Of a stretch of 64,000 nucleotides of DNA, positions 24,878-33,279 are shown piece by piece. Source of the stretch: OLB11 sp041392835 (GTDB lineage Bacteria; Bacteroidota; Bacteroidia; Chitinophagales; Chitinophagaceae); assembly GCA_041392835.1 (NCBI GenBank), contig JAWKLF010000004.1:124001-188000 (forward strand), given 5' to 3'. Each line of letters starts with the position of its first letter. Position 1 is the first letter of the stretch. Under the pieces are notes generated by a model. That model ran no database searches. It saw only the letters and a list, made by a program, of their open reading frames with translations, and was not told the origin of the DNA. Made by a program: the position numbers and the translations under genes.

Positions 24878-27124
24878 ATGCATGATTATTTAAACCAGCT
24901 AAACGAAAACCAAAAAGAGGCCGTACTCTATACAGAAGGTCCATTAATGATAGTAGCTGGAGCAGGCTCTGGTAAAACAAAAGTATTAACCACACGAATA
25001 GCCCATTTAATTCAATTAGGTGTAGATTCTTTTCGCATATTGGCTCTAACTTTTACAAACAAAGCAGCCAAAGAAATGAAGGAACGTATAGAACACATAT
25101 TAGGTAACTCAGAAGCTCGAAACTTATATATAGGTACCTTTCACTCCGTATTTTCCAGAATACTTCGAGTAGAAGCTGAGCGATTAGGCTATCCAAATAA
25201 TTTTACGATTTACGACACGGATGATGCTAAAAGTGTTTTAAAAACTATTATTAAAGAAAAAGGGCTTGATGAAAAACATTATAAAGCCAATTTAATTTAC
25301 AATAGAATATCAGCTGCAAAAAATAAATTATATACCTATGCAGAGTATCAGCAAGACCCACAGGTACAACAAGAAGATGCCAGAGCTCAAAGACCTATGA
25401 TAGGTGAATTGTTTGAAGCATATAGCAAACGATGTTTTAAAAATGGTGCTATGGATTTTGACGATTTATTAGTCAACACATACATATTGCTCACTAATTT
25501 TCCAGATGCACTTTCTAAATATCAACACAAATTTCGATACGTTTTAATAGACGAGTATCAGGATACCAATTTGGCACAATATCATATTATCAAATTGTTG
25601 GGTGCTATGCACGAAAATATCTGTGTTGTAGGCGACGATGCCCAAAGCATTTACTCTTTTAGAGGAGCCAGCATGGAAAATATTTTTCAATTTCAAAAAG
25701 ATTATGACGATGTAAAAATCATCAAGTTAGAACAAAACTATCGTAGCACACAAAACATATTGAATGCTGCCAATGATTTGATAGCCAAAAATCAAAACCA
25801 AATAAAAAAAGAATTATGGAGCGATAAAGATCAGGGAGATAAACTACGAATAGTAAGCACATTTACAGATAATGACGAAGGAAAATTTGTGGCAGATACT
25901 ATTTTGGAAAACAAACTACGAAACCACTATCAAAACAAAGACTTTGCAATTTTATATAGAACGAATGCCCAAAGTCGTTCCTTTGAAGAATCTTTACGAA
26001 GACTCAATCTTTCTTATATCATATATGGAGGTCTTTCCTTTTACCAGCGTAAAGAAATTAAAGATTATATAGCCTATCTACGCTGTTTGGTAAACCCGCA
26101 AGATGAAGAAAGTTTAAAAAGAATTATTAACTATCCTACACGTGGCATAGGCCCTACTTCTATTAACAAGTTGGGTGTTGTAGCAGAAGAAAACGGAATT
26201 ACACTATGGGAAACACTTAATAGAGCTGCGGAGTTTGGCTTAAAAGGAGCTACTTTACAAGCTATTGCTGATTTTACTACTATGATAAATTATTATCGTA
26301 CACTTTTGGATAAAAAAAATGCATATGATGTAGCCCATGAAATTGGCAAGTCGAGCAATCTGATAAAGGAACTATATAATGATAAAAGCGTAGAAGGATT
26401 AGCACGTTATGAAAATATTCAAGAACTTTTAAACTCCATAAAAGAATATACCGAAACGCCTACAGAAGACGGCGAACTCATAGAAAGAAATTTGGGATCG
26501 TATTTGCAACAAATTACATTGCTTACAGATGCTGACAATGACAAAACAAATAATGATGCAATAAAATTAATGACAATACATGCTGCCAAAGGATTAGAAT
26601 TTCCTTGTGTTTTCTTAGTTGGCTTAGAAGAAAACATATTTCCAAGTAGCATGAGCTTATATGACAGAGATGATTTAGAAGAAGAAAGAAGACTTTTTTA
26701 TGTAGCTATTACACGTGCCAAGGAAAAAGTATGGATAAGCTTTGCAAATAATCGTTATCGCTTTGGCAGTCTTATTCAAAACGAACCCAGTCGCTTTATT
26801 GATGAGTTGCCACCAGAACATTTAGATGTTTCCTTAGCAGAAAAAAGAAAACAATCTACAACTACAGTGTTTACAAACACAGCCTCTATAATACAAAAAA
26901 AGCCAAACACAATACATCCCAAGCATACGCCATCGGCCGATTTTAAGGCTGATGACCCCAACCAGTTTGTACAAGGTATGAAAGTAGAACACGAACGATT
27001 TGGATTTGGCACCATAAAGACATTAGAAGGCCCTGTTGCCAACAAAATGGCAATTATTGATTTTGGAGCTTTAGGCTCAAAAAAAATCTTGCTCAATTAT
27101 GCCAAGCTTAAAATTATGAAATGA
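24878..27124 (+). CDS. PcrA/UvrD-type 3'-5' DNA helicase
   Basis: A 748-residue superfamily 1A helicase of the UvrD/Rep/PcrA group. These helicases unwind DNA in repair and remove protein barriers ahead of replication. Motif I GAGSGKT lies at residues 28-34. Motif Ia has LALTFTNKAAKEMKER, motif II LIDEYQDTN, motif III DDAQSIYSFRGA, motif IV LEQNYRSTQNI, motif V LMTIHAAKGLEF and motif VI RRLFYVAITRAKEKVW. The C-terminus (HERFGFGTI and LLNYAKLKIM) is the Tudor-like domain that binds RNA polymerase in PcrA. Homologues start at MHDYLNQLN or similar, which favours ATG 24878 over the ATG at 24854. The stop overlaps recX by 4 bases. Confidence 0.95.
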   Translation: MHDYLNQLNENQKEAVLYTEGPLMIVAGAGSGKTKVLTTRIAHLIQLGVDSFRILALTFTNKAAKEMKERIEHILGNSEARNLYIGTFHSVFSRILRVEAERLGYPNNFTIYDTDDAKSVLKTIIKEKGLDEKHYKANLIYNRISAAKNKLYTYAEYQQDPQVQQEDARAQRPMIGELFEAYSKRCFKNGAMDFDDLLVNTYILLTNFPDALSKYQHKFRYVLIDEYQDTNLAQYHIIKLLGAMHENICVVGDDAQSIYSFRGASMENIFQFQKDYDDVKIIKLEQNYRSTQNILNAANDLIAKNQNQIKKELWSDKDQGDKLRIVSTFTDNDEGKFVADTILENKLRNHYQNKDFAILYRTNAQSRSFEESLRRLNLSYIIYGGLSFYQRKEIKDYIAYLRCLVNPQDEESLKRIINYPTRGIGPTSINKLGVVAEENGITLWETLNRAAEFGLKGATLQAIADFTTMINYYRTLLDKKNAYDVAHEIGKSSNLIKELYNDKSVEGLARYENIQELLNSIKEYTETPTEDGELIERNLGSYLQQITLLTDADNDKTNNDAIKLMTIHAAKGLEFPCVFLVGLEENIFPSSMSLYDRDDLEEERRLFYVAITRAKEKVWISFANNRYRFGSLIQNEPSRFIDELPPEHLDVSLAEKRKQSTTTVFTNTASIIQKKPNTIHPKHTPSADFKADDPNQFVQGMKVEHERFGFGTIKTLEGPVANKMAIIDFGALGSKKILLNYAKLKIMK

Positions 27125-27579
27125 TTTCAACTCAAGTTTTAACACAAATAAAATCGTATTGTGCCTATCAGGAGCGATGCCATGAAGATGTGAGAATAAA
27201 ACTACTTTCTTTAAAAGTATATGGAAATGATTTAGAAGAAATTATAGCATTGCTTATACAAGAAAATTTTCTTCATGAAGAACGATTTGCAAGAAGCTAC
27301 GCCAGAGGAAAATTTTATTTAAAAAAATGGGGGAGAAAAAAAATTATTTTTCAACTTAAAGCAAAGAAAATTTCGCCTTATTGTATCCAAAAAGCTATGA
27401 CCGAAATACATGAGGAAGACTATTGGAATACCTTACAAGGTTTGATAGAGAAAAAAAAGGCCGATTTAAAATCTGAAAAAAATAAATTTATACGAATCCA
27501 AAAAATCCAAAATTATCTTGTACAAAAAGGTTTTGAATATGAATTAATCCAAGAGGCTTTGAAGCCATATTTTAAATAG
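27121..27579 (+). CDS. recX: RecX-family regulatory protein
   Basis: A 152-residue, highly basic all-helical RecX protein, which binds RecA filaments and limits or modulates them. Typical features are a three-helix repeat pattern with YCAYQERCHEDVRIKL, IALLIQENFLHEERFARSYA and the KFYLKKWGRKKIIFQLKAK segment. It overlaps the helicase gene by 4 bases (ATGA), so the two are translated together. recX usually sits beside recA; here it is joined to an anti-recombinase-type helicase, which suggests joint control of RecA filaments. Family assignment is firm. Confidence 0.92.
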   Translation: MISTQVLTQIKSYCAYQERCHEDVRIKLLSLKVYGNDLEEIIALLIQENFLHEERFARSYARGKFYLKKWGRKKIIFQLKAKKISPYCIQKAMTEIHEEDYWNTLQGLIEKKKADLKSEKNKFIRIQKIQNYLVQKGFEYELIQEALKPYFK

Positions 27580-27587
27580 TACCTTTG
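27558..27587 (+). promoter_or_regulatory. Promoter of the omega-amidase gene (TTTG -33 and TACCTTTG -7)
   Basis: TTTG at 27558-27561 and TACCTTTG at 27580-27587 are separated by 18 bases, close to the Bacteroidota sigma-A consensus (TTTG, about 19 bases, TAnnTTTG). It overlaps the 3' end of recX and lies 19 bases before ATG 27607. This is the best complete promoter in the window. Confidence 0.75.
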
Positions 27588-27606
27588 TGTATAAACTAAA
27601 GCCAAT

Positions 27607-28386
27607 ATGAGTCCAACGTTAAACATTACACTCATTCAAAGCATGCTGCATTGGGAAAACAATCAAGCAAATCGCGATATGTTTTCTAAAAAAATAAATA
27701 GCATTTCAAATACACAACTTATTATTTTACCCGAAACTTTTACGAGTGGCTTCACAATGAATACCAGTCAAGTAGCAGAAACTATGGAAGGTGAAACTAT
27801 ACAGTGGATGAAACAAATGGCTACAACCAAAAAAGCAATCATTACTGGCAGTTTGGTCATCCACGAAAACAATCAATATTATAACCGATTAGTATGGGCT
27901 TTGCCCAATGGTGAATTAGGATGCTATAACAAAAGACACCTGTTTGCTTACGCAAATGAAGACAAGCATTTTAAGGCAGGAGAAAAAAGATTTATTGCTC
28001 AAGTAAATGGATGGAAAATTTGTACTCAAATTTGCTTTGATCTTCGATTTCCGGTATGGAATAGTCTTCAAAATAAAAATGAATTCGATGTATTACTTTA
28101 TATAGCCAACTGGCCTGAAAAAAGAATCCAACATTGGGATGCTTTATTAAAAGCTCGAGCTATAGAAAACCAATGTTATGTGATAGCTGTAAATCGTGTA
28201 GGTGAAGATTTCAATGGTATATACTACAATGGACATAGTTCTATCATTTCGCCAATGGGAGAAGTACTTTATTGCAAAGAAGATGAAGAAGACATATTTA
28301 CAATTGAATTAGACAAAAAACATGTTGTAGATGTTCGCTCGCAATTCCCTTTTCTGGATAGTAAAGATAACTTTATGATTATTTAA
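27607..28386 (+). CDS. Omega-amidase (nitrilase superfamily, YafV-like)
   Basis: A 259-residue carbon-nitrogen hydrolase. The Glu-Lys-Cys triad of the nitrilase fold is present: Glu in ILPETFTSGF (near residue 40), Lys in YNKRHLFAY (near 107) and Cys in QICFDLRFPVW (near 141). The second Glu lies near HLFAYANEDKHF. Omega-amidases hydrolyse alpha-ketoglutaramate or alpha-ketosuccinamate produced by glutamine transaminases, and in E. coli YafV also acts in methionine salvage. Length and motifs match that class rather than NAD synthetase or nitrilase proper. It has its own promoter and converges on the ketoacyl-synthase homologue with a 5-base gap. Confidence 0.9.
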   Translation: MSPTLNITLIQSMLHWENNQANRDMFSKKINSISNTQLIILPETFTSGFTMNTSQVAETMEGETIQWMKQMATTKKAIITGSLVIHENNQYYNRLVWALPNGELGCYNKRHLFAYANEDKHFKAGEKRFIAQVNGWKICTQICFDLRFPVWNSLQNKNEFDVLLYIANWPEKRIQHWDALLKARAIENQCYVIAVNRVGEDFNGIYYNGHSSIISPMGEVLYCKEDEEDIFTIELDKKHVVDVRSQFPFLDSKDNFMII

Positions 28387-28391
28387 TCTCA

Positions 28392-29465
28392 TTAGATTCC
28401 CATTAAAATTAAACTTTGATTTTGATGAAAATAGTTATTGTAGATTAAAGCATAACGGAGATCTTTTCTTTTGCTTGCATCTTCCGAAGTACGACATAAA
28501 AAGGAGGGCACACTATTATTGCACAAACAATCCTTAACTAATGTGAGCGCAAAACTAACCGCCGTATCATACTCTCCACATAAATGTTTAAAATTGGTTT
28601 TGATAGCCTGTCTAAAATGATTCACAACATTACTAAAAGACTCCTCTAAGGCTATATTTCCGTTTTCGCCTAGCATAAGCAAATCTATTTTAGATGCCTG
28701 CATATTATTCTCTTTTAAAAAAGAATCTATTTCACTTACAATATTTGTAGCAGGCGTTTCATAAAGAGTTTTGCAATCCATAATAAAAGGAGTTTGTGCT
28801 ATAGGTTTATTGCTCAATAGAAAAAAAGCAGCACCTTCGCCTGCTATAGTGCCTTTCGAACAATGTTGATGCAAGGCCAAACTATTTATTTTTTCTTTTT
28901 TCCAATAGTCCCACTGCGATTTTACTTCGAAATGTTCAGCAGTCATTTCATCAAAAGTGCCCAATAATGTTGTCGAATCCTCATTTACTTCGGCTTGCAA
29001 CATAGCATCAATCATAGCATTTTCAAAACTAAAACCCCTATGCACATAGGTTATATTATAGGAATTAATTTTTTTGTTCATAGCCACTAAACCACTTACC
29101 TGATTGTATGTAGAATGAATAAAGTGAGTAGCATTTAGTGCAGTTTCTTGATAATCTCGTATGGCATGCAAAAAGGCTTCAGTATCAAACATACTACCTT
29201 TGCCTGTAGCGCATATAATGGCATCTACTGGTATTTCTGTGGTTTTTTGTAAGCAGGCCAACGCCGTACAAAAGCCCATTTTGAGTACATAGCTCATGCG
29301 TCTAATTTGCACAGGATTGATATATGCTTTGTAATCGGGATGCAAGCAGACCAATCTATTATCAGTATAATTTATTAACGTTTCTTCATGTAATTCTTCA
29401 TTAAAATTTTTTTGAGGCGAAATACAAGCAGAAGATAAAATATATAACTTATTGTCAAAAGGCAT
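28392..29465 (-). CDS. Orphan beta-ketoacyl synthase homologue lacking the catalytic triad
   Basis: A 357-residue protein with the beta-ketoacyl-ACP synthase N-terminal fold. The match is clearest at CATGKGSMFDTEAFLHAI, HFIHSTYNQVSGLVAMN, YVHRGFSFENAMIDAML and GTIAGEGAAFFLLS. The nucleophilic Cys expected just before the SFENA helix is absent (Gly-Phe in its place). The first catalytic His (HGTGT element) appears as LGENGN. The second (GH) is FKHLCGEYDTA, with Glu replacing His. It is therefore like the chain-length-factor-type partners seen in flexirubin and aryl-polyene gene clusters. No ACP, active ketoacyl synthase or other pathway gene adjoins it. The start codon lies 7 bases after a perfect -7 element. 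Function unknown. Confidence 0.8.
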   Translation of the reverse strand: MPFDNKLYILSSACISPQKNFNEELHEETLINYTDNRLVCLHPDYKAYINPVQIRRMSYVLKMGFCTALACLQKTTEIPVDAIICATGKGSMFDTEAFLHAIRDYQETALNATHFIHSTYNQVSGLVAMNKKINSYNITYVHRGFSFENAMIDAMLQAEVNEDSTTLLGTFDEMTAEHFEVKSQWDYWKKEKINSLALHQHCSKGTIAGEGAAFFLLSNKPIAQTPFIMDCKTLYETPATNIVSEIDSFLKENNMQASKIDLLMLGENGNIALEESFSNVVNHFRQAIKTNFKHLCGEYDTAVSFALTLVKDCLCNNSVPSFLCRTSEDASKRKDLRYALIYNNYFHQNQSLILMGI

Positions 29466-29472
29466 ACATGTT

Positions 29473-29480
29473 CAAAGGTA
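29473..29480 (-). promoter_or_regulatory. -7 promoter element 7 nt before the ketoacyl-synthase homologue start
   Basis: TACCTTTG on the minus strand is followed by seven bases and then the ATG at 29465. A start site a few bases past this box would give a leader of at most a few nucleotides. Confidence 0.5.
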
Positions 29481-29558
29481 TTATATAATTGTTTTGTCTT
29501 TTCAAAAATTTAATTTAATACCAATCTTAAATTGGGTTCAGACCAATTTTTAGAGTGG

Positions 29559-29639
29559 TTTATACCGAAATTATCCAGTGTGTACTCAAAATTAAGAATA
29601 TTTTTTGGGTTGCATCTTTAACTTAGAATACGGTATAAA
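29559..29639. repeat. Inverted repeat TTTATACCG / CGGTATAAA with 63-base spacer
   Basis: The arms are 29559-29567 and 29631-29639, and match perfectly over 9 bases. The spacer is AT-rich without an open frame. It resembles the ends of a very small MITE-like element, or a pair of operator half-sites upstream of the PstS-like gene. No target-site duplication could be made out. Confidence 0.4.
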
Positions 29640-29651
29640 GTCTAAAAGAGC

Positions 29652-29659
29652 TACCTTTG
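29652..29659 (+). promoter_or_regulatory. Probable -7 promoter element of the PstS-like/TPR operon
   Basis: TACCTTTG fits TAnnTTTG exactly and is followed by a leader of about 115 nt before ATG 29779, which contains no recognised riboswitch. Confidence 0.5.
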
Positions 29660-29778
29660 TAAATATACATTCACGTCTAAAATTCATTTTTTTATCGAAT
29701 ATTTCTATTGCATTTTCATATTCACTTAATAAAATCGTTGATAAGAAAATTATTTTAGTTTATTCAAAATAAAATACC

Positions 29779-30672
29779 ATGAAACCATTCCTTTTTACTG
29801 TAATTTCTGCTATTATCTTCTTTTTGCCAAGCTGTGTTGAAGATAAAATTCCCGACAATCAAACTTCAGGACATATAAAAATAAGTGTTGATGAAAGTTA
29901 TAAGCCCATAATGGAAGAACAACTTAAAATCTTTTTAGCTCAAAATCCGAATGCTATCATAGATGTTGAATACAAGCCTGAAGCAGAATGTTTTAATGAT
30001 TTTTTAGAAGATAGCACTCGAGTTATCTTCGTTACAAGAGAGCTAAACCAAGAAGAAAAAAAGTATTGTGAAAGCAAGCAAATAGTACCTAAAAGCTTAG
30101 CAATGGCAAGAGATGCAGTATGTTTTATCACATCAACTGCCAACAACGATTTAAAACTGAGCATTCCAGAGCTTAAAAACATTTTGAAGGGTACAGACCA
30201 ACGTTTTCAAATTGTTTTTGACAATCAAGCATCAAGCTCTGCTCGCTATATCAAGGATTCTTTAATACCCAATGAATCGCTCTCGAGCAACGTATTTGCT
30301 GCCAAAACAAGCGAAGAAGTTATTCAATATGTTTCTGAAAATAAAAAAAGTATTGGTGTCATCGGTGTCAATTGGGTTTCGGACCATAGCGATACAGCTA
30401 CTCAAACCTTTTTAGAAAAAGTTCATATTATTCCTATCAAACCCGACGCAGATAGTGCTACAAAATATGTAAAACCCTATCAAGCTTATATTGGCTTAAA
30501 AACCTATCCATTGACGCGCAATTTCTACTTTATTTCTAAAGAAACTTGGCAAGGTCTTGGAACTGGCTTGGTCAACTATCTCTGTCGAAATGGGCAATTA
30601 GTATTTAAACAATCAAAGTTATTTCCTCTTAGAGTAAACGTTTTTTTGCGAGAAGCCAGTGCAAATCAATAA
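29779..30672 (+). CDS. PstS-like substrate-binding lipoprotein
   Basis: A 297-residue lipoprotein. The signal ends in FLPSC with Cys19 as the lipidated residue. The mature part has the type 2 periplasmic binding fold of PstS/ModA proteins: IKISVDESYKPIMEEQLKIF, IDVEYKPEAECFNDFL, then SLAMARDAVCFIT, LSIPELKNILKG, DNQASSSARYIKDS, KSIGVIGVNWVSD and TYPLTRNFYFISKE. In PstS the ASSS-like loop holds phosphate. In Bacteroidota a gene of this type is often found after exbB-exbD-tonB and before a TPR gene. Here the TPR gene follows but exbB, exbD and tonB are missing upstream. Phosphate binding is therefore not assured. Confidence 0.85.
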   Translation: MKPFLFTVISAIIFFLPSCVEDKIPDNQTSGHIKISVDESYKPIMEEQLKIFLAQNPNAIIDVEYKPEAECFNDFLEDSTRVIFVTRELNQEEKKYCESKQIVPKSLAMARDAVCFITSTANNDLKLSIPELKNILKGTDQRFQIVFDNQASSSARYIKDSLIPNESLSSNVFAAKTSEEVIQYVSENKKSIGVIGVNWVSDHSDTATQTFLEKVHIIPIKPDADSATKYVKPYQAYIGLKTYPLTRNFYFISKETWQGLGTGLVNYLCRNGQLVFKQSKLFPLRVNVFLREASANQ

Positions 30673-30779
30673 AATTTCGTTAAAGAATACAAATAATAAC
30701 ATCTTCCTAAAAAAAATAAAGTCAAATATTGCATAGGTTTATAGCCTTGAAAAAAATACGAAACATTAAACAAGTAGAA

Positions 30780-32351
30780 ATGAGAAATTTAGTAAAAAAA
30801 ACAAGCCTTTTATTTTCAATTTTATGTCTGAGCTATTTTGCGCAGGCTCAAACATTAACAGATGCTGTAAAACTGTATCAGTATAATCGTTTTGAAAGTG
30901 CCAAAAACATCTTAATCCCTTTAGCCTCTGGCGATCCTATGGCAAACTATTATTTAGGATTATGCGAAATTGGACTTGAAAACTATAATGGCGCTAAAGC
31001 CATTTTTCAAAAATTTCCTGACGATCCGGCAAACCAAGCTGGTATAGCACGCATATTTTTTATAGAAAATAAAGCACCTGAAGCCATGAGCATGCTCAAC
31101 AGTGTGGTAGGAAAAGCAAAAAAGAAAAATTACTTTCCGCTTCAGTATGCAGCAGATGCCATAACGTATACCGATGGTGGCGACCCTAACATGGCTGTAG
31201 AATGGTATAAAAAAGCAATGGAATCAGAACGTACAGGCCCTTTACATATTGGGATTGGCGATGTATATAGAAAAATACAAGGTGGTGGCGGAAACGCCAT
31301 GACAAATTATGAATATGCAGAGCAAATTCCTGCATATGCTTCATTGGCCAATTTTAAAAAAGGAGACCTTTGGTATGCAGCAAAAAACTATGACAGTGCA
31401 TTATCTAACTATGCAAGAGCGAATAGTTTAGATGAGAGCAACCCATTGCCTTATAAAGCCCTTGCTGATGCGTATTATAACATCAAACAATATAAATTGT
31501 CTAAAGAAAATATTGAGAAATATTTAGCCCTTTCCGACAAATCTATTGACGATCAAATACAATATGCAAACACATTATTTTTAGCAAAAGAATACCAAAC
31601 TGCTGTGAATAAAATGCAGGAACTGATAGGCAAAGGAGTAGAAAAAGCATATATGTATCGCGTTATAGCATTTAGCCAATTGGAATTAAAAGATTATGCC
31701 AATGCTAAAATGAATATGGATAAATTTTTCAAAAAACAAGACCCTAAAAAAGTTATTCCTTTGGATTATATCAATTATGGCAAACTCATGCTAAAAGACT
31801 CTTTGAAAAAAGGAGAGGCAAATTCATACTTTGAAAAAGGAATAGCAATTGATACTGCATCAGACAAAGCACCAACCTATAGAAGTATAGCAGAAGCTTA
31901 TAATGATGCTGAAGAATATTTAAACTCAGGCATTTGGTACAAAAAAATAATTGATAGCAATTCACCAAGTACTGAAGCCGTAGATTATTGGTGGAGCGGT
32001 GTCATGTATTATTATGGCAAAGACTACGCCAATGCCGAAGCCGTTTTAAATACTTTTGCCGAAAAATATCCAGCAGAGCCTACTGCTATTTTGTGGCAAG
32101 CACGAACTATAGAGACTTCCAAAGACAAAGAATATAAAAATGGTGCAGCAACTGAAAAATATAAAAATTGGTTGACTATGATAAATGAAGACCCAGCTAA
32201 AAAGAAAGACCTTATCAAAGCTTATACCTATTTATCTTTGAGTGCATACAACATGAACAATAAAACAGATGCCTTATTATATAGCAATAAATTAATAGCT
32301 ATAGACCCAGGAAACTCGGTAGCTACTCAAATTATTTCTAATTTGAAATAA
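30780..32351 (+). CDS. Exported tetratricopeptide repeat protein
   Basis: A 523-residue protein from ATG 30780, with signal peptide MRNLVKKTSLLFSILCLSYF ending AQAQ. The frame extends upstream to a TTG at 30729 that adds a non-conserved basic stretch, so the later ATG is preferred. At least eight TPR-like units cover the chain, for example YQYNRFESAKNILIPL, YYLGLCEIGLENYNGAKAIF, LPYKALADAYYNIKQYKLSK and YLSLSAYNMNNKTDALLYSN. It is probably a periplasmic scaffold. It follows the PstS-like gene with about 107 bases between, a pairing recurrent in Bacteroidota. A bidirectional terminator follows 19 bases after the stop. Confidence 0.85.
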   Translation: MRNLVKKTSLLFSILCLSYFAQAQTLTDAVKLYQYNRFESAKNILIPLASGDPMANYYLGLCEIGLENYNGAKAIFQKFPDDPANQAGIARIFFIENKAPEAMSMLNSVVGKAKKKNYFPLQYAADAITYTDGGDPNMAVEWYKKAMESERTGPLHIGIGDVYRKIQGGGGNAMTNYEYAEQIPAYASLANFKKGDLWYAAKNYDSALSNYARANSLDESNPLPYKALADAYYNIKQYKLSKENIEKYLALSDKSIDDQIQYANTLFLAKEYQTAVNKMQELIGKGVEKAYMYRVIAFSQLELKDYANAKMNMDKFFKKQDPKKVIPLDYINYGKLMLKDSLKKGEANSYFEKGIAIDTASDKAPTYRSIAEAYNDAEEYLNSGIWYKKIIDSNSPSTEAVDYWWSGVMYYYGKDYANAEAVLNTFAEKYPAEPTAILWQARTIETSKDKEYKNGAATEKYKNWLTMINEDPAKKKDLIKAYTYLSLSAYNMNNKTDALLYSNKLIAIDPGNSVATQIISNLK

Positions 32352-32370
32352 GCATATTTAATTTGTATAA

Positions 32371-32397
32371 AAAAGTCGGTTTTATGAACCGACTTTT
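32371..32397. terminator. Bidirectional terminator between the TPR gene and the BadF-type kinase
   Basis: Stem AAAAGTCGGTT / AACCGACTTTT (32371-32381 with 32387-32397) with 5-nt loop TTATG, followed by a T run on both strands. For the minus-strand kinase the hairpin lies inside the coding sequence: its arm encodes the final Lys-Lys-Val-Gly-Ser, and the TAA stop is in the loop. Confidence 0.92.
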
Positions 32398-33242
32398 TTT
32401 ATGGTATGATATTGTATTAATCCATCTATAGGTTTCTGAATTATAGTACCTAATTGTAGCTCGTATTGATGACATAAATTTTCCAAAATATCTTGCAAAA
32501 AATAGGCTACCGAACCTGTAAAGTGCAATACTCTTTTATCAACTGAAGGGTATCGAAGTAAATGGTTTATAAAAATTTCATTTAGGCAGTCTTCCGCTAT
32601 ATTTTCTATCATATAATGCCCCCTATGATCAAAAACAAATTGAGTAAATTGAGCCAAAAAACGATTAGGAAAGGGTTTTTTATACAAGTTTACTAATATC
32701 TCTTCTTTGGAATATGGAAATTGTTTCTCAAACGCTTTGATTAAATTTTGGTCAAAAATTTCATGTAAATAATACTGCAATACTTTTTTTCCCAAATGCG
32801 TACCTCCACCCTCATCGCCTAATACATAGCCCAAAGCTGAAGTTTTAAATGCTATTTTTTTTCCATCGTAATAGCATGTATTACTTCCTGTTCCTAATAT
32901 ACTCACAATGCCTTTGCTGTGTAAACAACAAGCACGAGCTGATGCCAACATATCGCTGTGGCAATAAACCTTGGCAGCTTTGAAATAGGTTTTTAAAGCA
33001 CGCTCTATAACTTTTTGTTGGTCAACACTGCTAATTCCAGCTCCATAAAAATGTATTTCATCTATGGCAGTGCCTTCTTTTATTTTTAAATCGGATTTGA
33101 AAATAGTAACTATTTCTTTTTCTTGTAAAAAATAAGGATTGATACCCTGAGTAACTAATTTTTTCCTTTTATTGTCTTTTATAAAACACCAATCTGTTTT
33201 TGTGGAACCACTATCAGCAATTAAGATGGATTTGCTTTGCAT
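32382..33242 (-). CDS. BadF/BadG-family ATPase, likely N-acetylglucosamine kinase-like
   Basis: A 286-residue sugar-kinase/ASKHA-fold protein. Phosphate-1 motif ADSGSTKTDWCF lies at residues 9-20. ILGTGSNTCYYDGKKIAF is the phosphate-2 region, followed by ALGYVLGDEGGGTHLGKKVL (BadF family) and LHFTGSVAYFLQDIL near the adenosine site. Bacteroidota members are often annotated as N-acetylglucosamine kinases, and cell-wall amino-sugar recycling is a plausible role. The BadF/2-hydroxyacyl-CoA dehydratase activase type is excluded by the lack of a 4Fe-4S CxxC region. The stop codon lies in the terminator loop. Confidence 0.85.
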   Translation of the reverse strand: MQSKSILIADSGSTKTDWCFIKDNKRKKLVTQGINPYFLQEKEIVTIFKSDLKIKEGTAIDEIHFYGAGISSVDQQKVIERALKTYFKAAKVYCHSDMLASARACCLHSKGIVSILGTGSNTCYYDGKKIAFKTSALGYVLGDEGGGTHLGKKVLQYYLHEIFDQNLIKAFEKQFPYSKEEILVNLYKKPFPNRFLAQFTQFVFDHRGHYMIENIAEDCLNEIFINHLLRYPSVDKRVLHFTGSVAYFLQDILENLCHQYELQLGTIIQKPIDGLIQYHTIKKVGS

Positions 33243-33263
33243 ACTTTTTTATTTTGAAAGCAG

Positions 33264-33271
33264 CAAAGATA
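33264..33271 (-). promoter_or_regulatory. -7 promoter element of the BadF-type kinase
   Basis: TATCTTTG on the minus strand fits TAnnTTTG exactly, 21 bases before ATG 33242. It is located just past the 3' end of the preceding gene. Confidence 0.6.
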
Positions 33272-33279
33272 GATTAGAA

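Larger units (their letters stand above)
29466..29778. other. 313-base gene-free region with promoters and inverted repeats
   Basis: No gene is supported here. It holds the -7 element of the ketoacyl-synthase gene (29473-29480, minus), a 7-bp hairpin AAATTGG / CCAATTT (29529-29535 with 29543-29549) and a 9-bp inverted repeat TTTATACCG / CGGTATAAA (29559-29567 with 29631-29639). A plus-strand TACCTTTG at 29652-29659 follows, about 120 bases before the PstS-like gene. The hairpin is in the right place to be a terminator-like or operator structure, but no T run follows it. Confidence 0.6.
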
